A DNA stretch of 58,944 nt from Elusimicrobiota bacterium (GTDB taxonomy: Bacteria > Elusimicrobiota > Elusimicrobia > UBA1565 > UBA9628), in NCBI GenBank assembly GCA_023249645.1, contig JAHFCF010000016.1:1-58944 (forward strand), given 5' to 3'. Below the pieces are notes generated by a model. The model ran no database searches. It was given only the letters and a program-made list of their open reading frames with translations, and was not told the origin of the DNA. Numbering within the stretch: position 1 is the stretch's first letter; every line of letters starts with the position of its first letter. Shown here one piece after another: positions 1-8,936 of this stretch. The translations under genes were made by a program, and so were the position numbers.

Positions 1-460
1 GCCCGATGACGATGCCCGCCCGCAGAGCGGTCACGGACACGCCGCGAGAGCCCAGGGTCTTTTCCACGTCCCATCGGCTCTGCAGATGCTTGGAAAGATT
101 GGGTTCGTCGGGGATGAGGCCTCCGAGATAGACGATATGCCGAACCCCGGCCGAGGCCGCGGCGCGGGCGAAATTATCAGCGCAGACAAGGTCCAAGTCC
201 TGGAATCCGCCTTGCGTCAAACGCGCCGAAGGGAACATGGAATGGACCAGATAGACGGCCTGCTCCACGCCTTGGAGGGCCCTTTCGGTCTGCATGAGCG
301 AGAAAAGGTCGCAGGAGCGCCATGCGATGGGCGAGCCCGAGTGGGCCGGAGGATTTCGCGAGAGGCCGATGACGCGGAAATCCGCGCTCAGCGACTGGAC
401 CAGGGCTCTGCCCACAAAACCGGTCGCACCGGCAATCGCGATGACAGGGTGTTCGTTCAC
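1..460 (-). CDS. NAD(P)-binding epimerase/NmrA-like protein, N-terminal part
   Basis: This reading frame enters on the minus strand and runs off the left edge, so the C-terminus is missing. About 153 residues are visible. The N-terminus reads VIAIAGATGFVGRALVQSL, a Rossmann nucleotide-binding glycine motif (GATGFVG), followed by alternating hydrophobic strands such as VYLVHSM and HIVYLGGLIPDE, as in atypical short-chain dehydrogenase/NmrA-like proteins. The start is taken as GTG at 460 because it places the glycine motif at about residue 10; no ATG lies nearby. The GTG is only 8 nt after the CCA of tRNA-Ser, and no Shine-Dalgarno sequence is visible, so it is probably read from the tRNA transcript. 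Substrate cannot be told. Confidence 0.75.
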   Translation of the reverse strand, partial: MNEHPVIAIAGATGFVGRALVQSLSADFRVIGLSRNPPAHSGSPIAWRSCDLFSLMQTERALQGVEQAVYLVHSMFPSARLTQGGFQDLDLVCADNFARAAASAGVRHIVYLGGLIPDEPNLSKHLQSRWDVEKTLGSRGVSVTALRAGIVIG

Positions 461-468
461 GGGAGAAT

Positions 469-558
469 TGGCGGAGAGGGAGGGATTCGAACCCCCGAGG
501 CGGTTTCCCGCCTAGCGGTTTTCAAGACCGCCGCCTTAAACCACTCGGCCACCTCTCC
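469..558 (-). tRNA. tRNA-Ser (anticodon TGA)
   Basis: On the minus strand the sequence folds as a class II tRNA. The acceptor GGAGAGG pairs with CCTCTCC, followed by discriminator G and an encoded CCA. The anticodon loop carries TGA, there is a long variable arm (CTAGGCGGGAAACCGCCT), and the T-loop is TTCGAAT. The 90-nt length including CCA is typical of tRNA-Ser. A perfect 8-bp hairpin (558-577, CGCAAAAC/GTTTTGCG) lies directly at the 5' mature end. Confidence 0.97.
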
Positions 559-627
559 GCAAAACGGTAGTTTTGCGGCACTGATGACATTATTGGGAAA
601 TGCGTTGTCATCATGTGCCAAGGCTAG

Positions 628-656
628 ATTATAGCTTGATATTGTTGTAGATTTAA
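628..656 (-). promoter_or_regulatory. Probable promoter of tRNA-Ser
   Basis: On the minus strand, TTAAAT (651-656) and TATAAT (628-633) are separated by 17 bp. Transcription would begin near 621, giving a leader of about 60 nt before the mature tRNA 5' end at 558. The leader ends in the 8-bp hairpin at 558-577. Confidence 0.55.
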
Positions 657-733
657 GGAGGGACACGATCCTGCAATGTAAATGTTTGGGGACGCCTAAA
701 ATGTCACCAAAGCTGCCATGAGAGGAGAATACT

Positions 734-1429
734 ATGATCCAGGTGTTATTCTTGCTTCATTCTATTTTCACTAGTCCCCAGAATGGAGTGTGCGCGGGTA
801 CGCAGCCTTCCTTCGATCCCCAGCGATACGAGGAAGAAAGATGTGAGTTTCGCTGCAAGCATCAAGGGAAGAGGTACGAAAGGTGCATGGCCCGTTGTAG
901 GTCTGCCGCTAAGCGCTCGAGTTTTGCCACTGTGTCGAACAAGAAGTGGAAGGATTGGCTTCAGTACTATTTTCCCGACGCATCATTAAAATGGGGCGAC
1001 GACGTCCAGGGAGCCTTTTTAGCGGGGCTCGGCGTGAAAGCCTGGGATTTCGCAGGCAAAGGCGATTACCATCGCGATGGAATTCCGACCGCGATGCTCA
1101 TTAACACCGAAGCGCTATCCACGGGAGAACTGGTGGTTTCCCGCTTGGTAGTCGCGAAATGGCTAAATGGAAAATGGAAGACGCTGTTGGATCTGGATCA
1201 TGGAAGGACCAAGGTCAACGGCAACAATCCGGACGCGCTCAAGAACCCTGTTATCGCTTGGTTTGAAATTGATTTTCGCGTTGACCGAAACAGGAACTAT
1301 GAACAAAAAGATTTCCCAGGGCTAGAAATTGGGATGGCGCCCCTGAGCAAAGAAGGTCGAGGCATAGGGGATGGCTGCATTTTCAGGATGGTCGGTAAGA
1401 CAAAAGAATACTATTTCGAGTGCGGATAG
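734..1429 (+). CDS. Secreted Cys-rich hypothetical protein
   Basis: This 231-residue protein is not a recognised family. It starts with a hydrophobic stretch (MIQVLFLLHSIF) ending near VCAG that could be a signal peptide. A cysteine cluster follows (CEFRCKHQGKRYERCMARC, about residues 37-55) and suggests disulfides in the periplasm or outside the cell. The rest is a Trp-rich globular region. A strong AGAGGAG ribosome-binding site sits at 721-727, six bases before the ATG. Codon use is more A/T-rich than in the surrounding genes, which may indicate acquisition. The gene stands alone, downstream of and divergent from tRNA-Ser. Confidence 0.75.
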   Translation: MIQVLFLLHSIFTSPQNGVCAGTQPSFDPQRYEEERCEFRCKHQGKRYERCMARCRSAAKRSSFATVSNKKWKDWLQYYFPDASLKWGDDVQGAFLAGLGVKAWDFAGKGDYHRDGIPTAMLINTEALSTGELVVSRLVVAKWLNGKWKTLLDLDHGRTKVNGNNPDALKNPVIAWFEIDFRVDRNRNYEQKDFPGLEIGMAPLSKEGRGIGDGCIFRMVGKTKEYYFECG

Positions 1430-1473
1430 ACGGCCGGGAGGGAGCACCAAAATCACGCTCTTGGAATTTTTGA

Positions 1474-1650
1474 TGGGATGCGCTACTCGGCGCCAGCCTC
1501 GACGATCTTGCCCTGCAGGAGTATCTCTTGCCCACGGAGCCGCAGGACTACGAAAGCGGACCTGAGTTTCTCAAGGGCGCGGGCACGCCGCCCAGCGACC
1601 TAAGCCAGTACTGCTTCCCCTGCATCAGTATTCCCCCGCGCCTCAAATGA
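1474..1650 (+). pseudogene. Possible decayed 3' end of a coding gene
   Basis: Between the Cys-rich gene and mgsA, one frame reads 58 sense codons after a TGA at 1471 and ends at TGA 1648-1650. It has gene-like composition (for example LALQEYLLPTEPQDYESG and [14 protein letters not shown]). It has no start codon and no ribosome-binding site. It is best read as a remnant of a deleted gene, though a chance open frame in GC-rich DNA is possible. Confidence 0.3.
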
Positions 1651-1717
1651 GACGCAGCCCGATAGGGCACTCTCTAATTTGCTACAACCAAACCAGCCGG
1701 TTTCCAGGAGGCGCGCC

Positions 1718-2179
1718 ATGGGTGAATATCAAAAGATCGAGATGAAGAAAAAGAAGAACATCGTCCTGATCGCTCACGACAATAAAAAACACGACCTCTT
1801 GGAATGGGCCAAGTTCAACAAGGAGCTCCTCCTCGAGCACACTCTCTCCGCCACGGGAACGACCGGCCAACTTCTGGAAGGCGCCCTCGGCATCAAGATC
1901 GCCCGGCTCAAGAGCGGTCCGCTCGGAGGCGACCTTCAGATCGGGGCCCGGATCGCCGAAGGCCTCGTCGATTGCGTGATCTTCTTCTGGGACCCCCTGG
2001 AACCCCAGCCCCACGACCCGGACGTGAAGGCTCTTCTACGCATCGCGGTGGTCTGGAACATCCCGGTCGCCTGCAACCGGTCCTCCGCGGACTTCATGAT
2101 CTCATCGTCCCTGATGAACGGGGCGTACGAACGACTCGTCCCGGATTACTCCAGCTATCTTCAGCGCCCGGCCCCTTGA
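1718..2179 (+). CDS. mgsA: Methylglyoxal synthase
   Basis: MgsA converts dihydroxyacetone phosphate to methylglyoxal and phosphate, a bypass of lower glycolysis used when phosphate is limiting. The protein (153 residues) matches the family over its length. It has [19 protein letters not shown] at the start and [11 protein letters not shown] for phosphate binding. [14 protein letters not shown] holds the first catalytic Asp, and [19 protein letters not shown] holds the second Asp and the active-site His. The start at 1718 is chosen over 1679 because CCAGGAGG lies six bases before it and the longer N-terminus is not seen in the family. It is monocistronic and convergent with the minus-strand cluster that follows. 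Confidence 0.95.
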   Translation: MGEYQKIEMKKKKNIVLIAHDNKKHDLLEWAKFNKELLLEHTLSATGTTGQLLEGALGIKIARLKSGPLGGDLQIGARIAEGLVDCVIFFWDPLEPQPHDPDVKALLRIAVVWNIPVACNRSSADFMISSSLMNGAYERLVPDYSSYLQRPAP

Positions 2180-2185
2180 GCCGGC

Positions 2186-2764
<579 letters not shown>

Positions 2765-2766
2765 GG

Positions 2767-3780
2767 TCAACCTCCTGTGGGGACAGACTGTGGATTTCGG
2801 GGCCAGCATAAAATCAGCAAGATGGTCAGAAGATAACAGGCAAGGACAAGGATGCTGACGAGGAAAACAAGTTTTACGAAGACGCTCTTCTGGGCCTTCA
2901 CCAACTTGGCATTTGGTTCCACATAGACGAACCAATCAAAGCCTTTGACCTGGGCGTAGGCACCGCTGGAGATAAGGCCTTGCGATCGCTTGGCCGGGTT
3001 GACGGCCGTCGCAGTCAGTATTTCCTTAAGCACGGACTGCTTCAGGCGCGCTCCAGTGCGAAAGGCATCGGCCGGTGTCGAGTAGGCGATCAGGGATCCG
3101 TCAGAGGCCGCGATGGCCACGTAAATGCCTTGGGAGGCAAGAAAGTCATGCTCGAGCGCCAGAGATAGCCAGCTCTCATCCAACGTCGCCGCCAAGACAT
3201 TGCCGGCTTTCCCCGGGATAGCCGCACGCAACTCAACAGCGGGATATTTCCCCTGAATACGCTCCAACAAACCGACGCTACGCGCATCGCCGAGGTTCAT
3301 CAGTGTCGGCTCGTGCGGGATCGGAGGCAGCACTTCCCCCATTTGACCGGCACGCGCGAGCACGCGTCCTTGCGCAGAGAAGCAGGCCAATCCGACGAAC
3401 TTGCGATGGTCCGCCAGAAAATGGGTCATCGCCTCCTCTTGACCAGCGGCATCCGCGGCCGTGAATCCCGCGTCAGAGGCGATTTGTGCGAGAGCGTTCA
3501 TCTCAAGGGCCAAATGCGCGGAGACCTGGCCAGCCACATTGGCAGCCATGACTTGCTGGGCCTGGAACTCCTTGGAAAGCGAAGAAAGCGCCCAAGAGCG
3601 GGCCATCGGGCCCAACAGGAAGGTGCCCAGCACGGGAAGAACGACGATCACCCTGAAGACGTTACGATGGACTTTTGAGGAGGACCTCTTCCACGCCCAA
3701 AAAAGCAGCATGGCAGCGATGAGCGAGCGGAGCAGAATACCCACGAGACTCATAAAATCAACAGAGAATATGCTGTTCAT
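2767..3780 (-). CDS. Membrane protein with predicted extracytoplasmic Cache-like sensor region
   Basis: The 337-residue protein has two hydrophobic segments at the N-terminus (around residues 10-30 and 42-62). A soluble region of about 220 residues follows, with a helical start (QAQQVMAANVAGQVSAHLALEMNALAQIA) and PAS/Cache-like strands (GYxVAIAASDGSLIAYSTP-like). A C-terminal transmembrane segment (VKLVFLVSILVLACYLLTILL) closes it. This is the layout of the sensory half of a receptor, but no HAMP, kinase, GGDEF or chemotaxis output domain follows. It either works with a partner or is a truncated receptor. TATCAT (3787-3792) ends six bases before the ATG, so a leaderless mRNA is likely. It is followed directly by the [2Fe-2S] gene. 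Confidence 0.75.
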   Translation of the reverse strand: MNSIFSVDFMSLVGILLRSLIAAMLLFWAWKRSSSKVHRNVFRVIVVLPVLGTFLLGPMARSWALSSLSKEFQAQQVMAANVAGQVSAHLALEMNALAQIASDAGFTAADAAGQEEAMTHFLADHRKFVGLACFSAQGRVLARAGQMGEVLPPIPHEPTLMNLGDARSVGLLERIQGKYPAVELRAAIPGKAGNVLAATLDESWLSLALEHDFLASQGIYVAIAASDGSLIAYSTPADAFRTGARLKQSVLKEILTATAVNPAKRSQGLISSGAYAQVKGFDWFVYVEPNAKLVKAQKSVFVKLVFLVSILVLACYLLTILLILCWPRNPQSVPTGG

Positions 3781-3822
3781 GGCATTATGATACTTAAATG
3801 GGCATAGGCAGGAACGTGAGCC

Positions 3823-4407
<585 letters not shown>

Positions 4408-4419
4408 GGGAAAGGCCTC

Positions 4420-4875
4420 CTATTCAGCAGACTGATCAATGATATTTTTCTCCAGACGCATGAAAACACCCTGAGCCTCGGCGTATATCTTCGTTTCATC
4501 ACGCAGCTCGCCGCGGACCCGGACCAATCCGTGACGCGCGTCCACGATCCGCGGTTCGACCACAAACGTCGTGCCGAGATGCACCGGATGGCGGAACTGC
4601 GCGTTCAAGCGCGCCGTCAGCACGGGATGCCCGGCCATCCAGGCGGCCGCGCCCAGGACCTCGTCGAGGACGGTCAGGATGGCCCCCCCATGGACGTGGT
4701 TCGGAGGGCCTTCTGCCCGCGGGCCGAAGCCGGCCAGAGCGACCAGAGCGCCGTCCGGCCGCTTATAGTAACGGATCCCGATCGGAGCATCCTCGCCAAC
4801 AGGCGAGGTGAACGTGCGCCGCGCTCCGGAGAACGGGAAGGGCTGAACCGGCGTCCAGTCCGGGGCGGGATTCAT
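4420..4875 (-). CDS. Hotdog-fold acyl-CoA thioesterase (PaaI-like)
   Basis: This 151-residue single-domain hotdog protein has the family motif NHVHGGAILTVLDEVLGAAA. HGG and the Asp eight residues later form the usual active-site region, followed by the strand TARLNAQFRHPVHLGTTF. Such enzymes hydrolyse acyl-CoA esters. Its ATG overlaps the stop of the upstream thiolase by 4 bp (ATGA). Translational coupling and position at the end of the beta-oxidation genes suggest it releases acyl groups or relieves CoA trapping. Confidence 0.88.
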   Translation of the reverse strand: MNPAPDWTPVQPFPFSGARRTFTSPVGEDAPIGIRYYKRPDGALVALAGFGPRAEGPPNHVHGGAILTVLDEVLGAAAWMAGHPVLTARLNAQFRHPVHLGTTFVVEPRIVDARHGLVRVRGELRDETKIYAEAQGVFMRLEKNIIDQSAE

Positions 4876-6218
4876 CGCTCGTACCTTTCAAAGACAAAAG
4901 CCGTTCCCTGCCCGCCGCCGGCGCAGCCGCAGGCCATCGCGTACCTGGCCGCGGGATCCTCATCGAAGCGCGAGAGGATGTCCGTGACGAGCCGCATGTT
5001 GGTCGCGCCTAAAGGATGAGTGTAGGCGAGCGAACCGCCATAGACGTTCACCTTCTCCTGATTCCATGCGCGCCGGTACTTCTTTTCGCTCTCCTTAAAA
5101 ACGGAGAGCGCCTGAGAGGCAAAGGCTTCGTGGATCTCGATGACATCCATGCGGTCCATCTCGAGTCCCTGGGCCCGCCGGGTCTTGGGACGGGTGAATG
5201 CCGCGTGCACCGCCTCGCAAGGGCCGATGCCCATGACGACCGGGTTCACGCCCACGGACGCCCAGCTGATGACCCGCAGCCGGGGCACAAGCCCCAGCTC
5301 CAAGGCACGCTCTTCCTCGGCGACGATGAGAGCCCCGGCCCCATCCCCGGGGATGCAGGAATTGTACATGGTCACAGTGGGCGTTATCGGACCATGGAAA
5401 CCTAGCGAATCGAGGGACTTTTTGTGCTTCTGCGCGAAGCGCTCGGTGTTCAAAAACTCCGAATCCGGGCCGAAGACCGGCGGCGCCTTGGAAAAGAGCG
5501 CGGGATTGGCCAGCATCCGCTTGCGATTGAGAGGGTAGTTGTCTTGCGCCAGGCCTCCCGCGCCGACCAGATAGCCGGCCAGCCGGTTGCCCTCCACCGC
5601 GCGCACGGCCCGCGCGAGGTTCTGCAGCGCGTAGGCGTCAGCCTCCTGGCGGGTGACACCGTAGACATGGGCCATGACTTCGGCGACCTCGAGCATGGCC
5701 ATGTCGTTGACCTGGTCCTTGAGGCCCTCCTCCAGGCAGTCCACCACGGAGAATTCATCGAGGAATCCAGCCGCTCCCGCCTTCAGCTTGTCCTCGATCT
5801 CGGCCTTGCCGCTGCACATCCCGGTCTTGTCGTTGAGCCGGAAGCCGAAGTTGCTCATGCTCTCCACACCGGCAGCGACGCCCAGTCCCGCGTCCCCCGA
5901 CAGGATGTGGCCCAGGACGGTCAAGAGGCCGACGAAGCCTGAGTTGCAGTTCGCCTGGATGGAATAGGCGTTGGTTTCCTGGCCAAAACCCGCCTGGAGG
6001 CTGGCGATGCGCGCCACGTTCGGGGCCTTGGTGTCCTGCTGGACCGAACCCGCGGCGATCATGTCGATCGTCTTCGGGTCGAGCCGGTATTTTTTCAGGA
6101 GTTCCGCCAGCACAACGCCGAGAAGCACCTCAGAGCGCAGAGCCTTGAGCCGGTTGCCGAAACTGAAGGGCGTGCGCAGGGCCCCGCAGATCACCAGATT
6201 CTCGCCTCGGTCGCTCAT
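4872..6218 (-). CDS. Acetyl-CoA C-acyltransferase (thiolase I)
   Basis: This 448-residue thiolase cleaves 3-ketoacyl-CoA to acetyl-CoA and a shortened acyl-CoA. Motifs are in order. The nucleophile Cys is in SIQANCNSGF, with EIHEAFASQAL (a His where degradative FadI/trifunctional-beta enzymes also have His rather than Asn). GGSLAYTHPLGATNMR holds the base His, and CGCAGGGQGTAF holds the second Cys. Full length suggests a long-chain degradative enzyme. It overlaps the neighbouring thiolase and the thioesterase by 4 bp each, so it is firmly inside the operon. Confidence 0.93.
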   Translation of the reverse strand: MSDRGENLVICGALRTPFSFGNRLKALRSEVLLGVVLAELLKKYRLDPKTIDMIAAGSVQQDTKAPNVARIASLQAGFGQETNAYSIQANCNSGFVGLLTVLGHILSGDAGLGVAAGVESMSNFGFRLNDKTGMCSGKAEIEDKLKAGAAGFLDEFSVVDCLEEGLKDQVNDMAMLEVAEVMAHVYGVTRQEADAYALQNLARAVRAVEGNRLAGYLVGAGGLAQDNYPLNRKRMLANPALFSKAPPVFGPDSEFLNTERFAQKHKKSLDSLGFHGPITPTVTMYNSCIPGDGAGALIVAEEERALELGLVPRLRVISWASVGVNPVVMGIGPCEAVHAAFTRPKTRRAQGLEMDRMDVIEIHEAFASQALSVFKESEKKYRRAWNQEKVNVYGGSLAYTHPLGATNMRLVTDILSRFDEDPAARYAMACGCAGGGQGTAFVFERYER

Positions 6219-7447
6219 ATCTTCTCCTCTCTTTCCACCGCCAGAGCGATGCCGTTGCCGCCGCCCAGACAGGTCATGGCCAGACCCCGCTTCTTGCCCG
6301 TGCGCTTTAAGGCATGCAGCAGCGTGGTCGTGATGCGCGCCCCCGCCGCTCCGATGGGATGGCCCAGCGCGATGCAGTCGCCATGGATGTTGACCTTGGA
6401 CATGTCCAGACCCAGTTCGGCCTGGTTGATGAGCATCTGTGAGCCGAAAGCGGTGTTCGATTCCACGAGATCGTAGTCCTCGATGCGGGTCTTGGTCTTC
6501 TGGAGCAGTTCGCGCGCTGCGGCCAAAGACGCGAGAAGGTAGCGCTCCGGCGCGGTGCCGGCCCGGGCATGGCTCACGATGCGCCCGAGCGGCTTGAGCC
6601 CCAGCTGTTCGGCCGTCCTTCGGCGCGTCAAGAGGAGGAAGCTGGCGCAGTCGGCCAGTGGCGGGGAATTGTGATTGGAAAGGAACCGGCCGTCCGGTGT
6701 GTACGAGGTCCCCCGGCGCCGGACCATGAGTTCGAGGTTCTTCTTGGCCGGCAGCTCATCCTGAAGGCCGGCTCCCGGAACGGGAACGATCTCCTCTTGG
6801 AAATCTCCCGCGGCCGCGGCAGCGAGCGCGCGGTCGTGGCTGAGCTTGGCATACTCATCGATCTTCCGCTTGAACACCTCGGGGTCGAGGCCCTTGCGGG
6901 CAACCCATTCCGCGGTGATCTTCTCCGCGTGGACGATGGTGTGAACCCCGCAGGTCTTGTCCCAGAGGGAGTCATAGACATCGGCGCGGAACAGCTTCTC
7001 CGGGAGATCCGCCACCCGAAGGTCTTTGAAGTCGATGAGCTGAGAGCGGGTGATCAGCCAGGGGGAGCCATCAGGAGCCTCCACCCCCCCCACCAAGGCG
7101 AAGGACGATTCGCCGAGCTTGAGCGCCTGGCTGCCGAGGATGATGGCCTCCATCCCCGAGCCGCACATCTCGTTGACCACGAAGGCTGTCGCAATCTCCG
7201 CCAGGCCGCTCTGCTGCGCGATCTGCCGCGGCAGGTTCTGACCGACCCCGGCCCCGATGCCCATGCCGCACACGAAATAGTCGATGGCGGAACGGGAGAA
7301 GGCCTGGGAGCTCTTTTCGACCCGGGCCAGCAGGTGATCCGCCACCGCGCCGCCCAGTTGGGCGGCCGAGAGATCCTTCAGGCCGCCGTGAGAAGAGCCG
7401 ATGATGGAGCGCACGGCCTCCACCACGACCACGTCGTCAGGGGACAT
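6215..7447 (-). CDS. Thiolase family protein (thiolase II)
   Basis: This 410-residue paralogue of thiolase I has the nucleophile in NEMCGSGMEAII, the base His in ALGHPIGAAGAR and the second Cys in TCLGGGNGIALAVER. The usual NEAFA motif reads SNTAFGSQ: the Asn is kept but Glu is replaced by Thr. The substrate may therefore differ from the FadI-like partner, for instance short-chain acetoacetyl-CoA. It overlaps the acyl carrier protein gene by 11 bp and thiolase I by 4 bp. Confidence 0.92.
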   Translation of the reverse strand: MSPDDVVVVEAVRSIIGSSHGGLKDLSAAQLGGAVADHLLARVEKSSQAFSRSAIDYFVCGMGIGAGVGQNLPRQIAQQSGLAEIATAFVVNEMCGSGMEAIILGSQALKLGESSFALVGGVEAPDGSPWLITRSQLIDFKDLRVADLPEKLFRADVYDSLWDKTCGVHTIVHAEKITAEWVARKGLDPEVFKRKIDEYAKLSHDRALAAAAAGDFQEEIVPVPGAGLQDELPAKKNLELMVRRRGTSYTPDGRFLSNHNSPPLADCASFLLLTRRRTAEQLGLKPLGRIVSHARAGTAPERYLLASLAAARELLQKTKTRIEDYDLVESNTAFGSQMLINQAELGLDMSKVNIHGDCIALGHPIGAAGARITTTLLHALKRTGKKRGLAMTCLGGGNGIALAVEREEKI

Positions 7448-7685
7448 TCTTGAGCACGTACTCGATGGCGTCGTTGGTGGAGAGGATCTTGCGGGCCTCT
7501 TCCAGGGGGATCTTGAGCTTGTACTTGTCTTCGATCATCATGATCATCTCGGCCGCGTCGATCGAGCTCATCCCGTATTCCAGGCGCAGCTTCTTGTTGG
7601 GGTCCAACTCACCCGCCTCGATGCCGATGAATTCAGCCGCCGACTCCTTGAGTTCCTGAGTGACCGTTTCGCGTGACAGTGCCAT
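7437..7685 (-). CDS. Acyl carrier protein with altered DSL motif
   Basis: This 82-residue acidic four-helix protein has the length and spacing of acyl carrier proteins. The phosphopantetheine site reads GMSSID, where most carriers have G-x-D-S-L. The attachment serine is kept (Ser41) but the preceding Asp is Ser40. A carrier protein between beta-oxidation enzymes is unusual because that pathway runs on CoA thioesters. It may link the ligase or thiolases to a carrier-bound acyl chain, or serve lipid synthesis. It lies 21 bp after the hydroxyacyl-CoA dehydrogenase gene. Confidence 0.88.
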   Translation of the reverse strand: MALSRETVTQELKESAAEFIGIEAGELDPNKKLRLEYGMSSIDAAEMIMMIEDKYKLKIPLEEARKILSTNDAIEYVLKNVP

Positions 7686-7706
7686 GGCGTTCTCCTTGGA
7701 TGCGAT

Positions 7707-8936
7707 TCATCCTTTCGTTGGGTTATTATAGGACTCGTGGGAGTCCTGAAGGAAGCGTTCTATCTCCGGCGAGGGCGAAATCAAGAGCCGGCTGGGCTCA
7801 TAGCGCCGGGCATCTCCGCAGGTCCGGGCCCGATCCTGCAGGGCCGCCACGATGGTCTTGAGGCCGATATCCCTGGCCAGCCGGAACGGCCCGCGCGGCC
7901 AGCGCGCCCCCAATTCGATGCAGGTCTCCACGTCCTGGTAGGAGGCGACGATGCCCTCCTCCAGGATCCGGAAGCCCTCGTTCACCATGGCGGCCGCTAG
8001 ATCCAAAGCCCGGAAGGAGGGCTGCTCTCGACGGAGGACCGGCTTCTGATCCTCGTCCAGCCTGGGATTCTGGTCTGGATCGATGAGCCGGTTTCCATAG
8101 GCGTAGACGCCGCGGCCCGCCTTGCGGCCGAAGCGGCCCTGGTCCGCGCATTGCTTCAGCAAAGGCGCCGGAAGGTAGCGGGGGCTCTGGCCGAAGCCGT
8201 CGTAGATGATCCGGGCGACCTTGTAGGAGGTGTCGATCCCGATCAGGTCGACCAGATTGAATGGCCCCAGCAGGAGGAGGTTCTCTTTTTCCACGGCGGA
8301 GTCGATGTCATTGGCAGCCTCAATCAGAGTCAGGCCTGTTTTTTTGCGGTGCTCCTCCAAGAGATAGAAAGCCTCGTTGACCAGAGGGAGCAGGATGCGG
8401 TTGACCACGAAGCCGGGAGACTCCTTGACCCGGACGGGGACCTTGCCGATGGCCTTGAGGAATTCCTCAACCGACGCCGAAGCGTCCGTGGAGGTCCCGG
8501 GCAGGGTGATGAGCTCGACCAAGCGCATGATGACCGCGGGATTGAAGAAATGGGTCCCGAGCGTCCGGTCAGCACGCTTGGTCGCGCGGGCGATCTCGGA
8601 AATGGGCAAAGACGAGGTGTTCGACGCGAACAGGGCGTGCCTCGAGGCGCAGATCTCCAACTCGCTGAAGAGCTTCTGCTTGGCCGCGATGTCCTCGACG
8701 ATGGCTTCGATGACGAGGTCGGCCCCCTGCACGGCGTCGGACAGGGAGGCGGCCTGTCTGATCTTGGCCGGGTCCATGCCGCGGCGGGCCTGCTTCTGGA
8801 TGCCCGCCACGGCCGCGGCCAGGGCGTTCTTCTCCGGGTCGAAGAGCCTGACCTCGAAGCCCCTCTTGAAGACGGCATTGGCGATGCCCGAACCCATGAT
8901 GCCGGCGCCGATCACGGCGACTTTTTCGATCTTCAT
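7707..8936 (-). CDS. 3-hydroxyacyl-CoA dehydrogenase
   Basis: This enzyme oxidises 3-hydroxyacyl-CoA to 3-ketoacyl-CoA with NAD+. The N-terminus MKIEKVAVIGAGIMGSGIAN is the dinucleotide-binding motif, and NTSSLPISEIA, GTHFFNPAVIMRLVELI and ESPGFVVNRILLPLVNEAF are the family signature. The protein is 409 residues with two C-terminal dehydrogenase domains. It lacks the enoyl-CoA hydratase half of FadB, which is encoded separately in this operon. The start at 8936 gives an ATGA overlap with the acyl-CoA dehydrogenase stop; a longer upstream start would run through that gene. Confidence 0.93.
   Translation of the reverse strand: MKIEKVAVIGAGIMGSGIANAVFKRGFEVRLFDPEKNALAAAVAGIQKQARRGMDPAKIRQAASLSDAVQGADLVIEAIVEDIAAKQKLFSELEICASRHALFASNTSSLPISEIARATKRADRTLGTHFFNPAVIMRLVELITLPGTSTDASASVEEFLKAIGKVPVRVKESPGFVVNRILLPLVNEAFYLLEEHRKKTGLTLIEAANDIDSAVEKENLLLLGPFNLVDLIGIDTSYKVARIIYDGFGQSPRYLPAPLLKQCADQGRFGRKAGRGVYAYGNRLIDPDQNPRLDEDQKPVLRREQPSFRALDLAAAMVNEGFRILEEGIVASYQDVETCIELGARWPRGPFRLARDIGLKTIVAALQDRARTCGDARRYEPSRLLISPSPEIERFLQDSHESYNNPTKG

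Noticed and set aside
686-733. A copy of the dyad operator upstream of gene 734
   Set aside because: The GGGGACGCCTAAAA stretch lacks the second half-site and the 23-bp spacing, and the gene has a normal ribosome-binding site.
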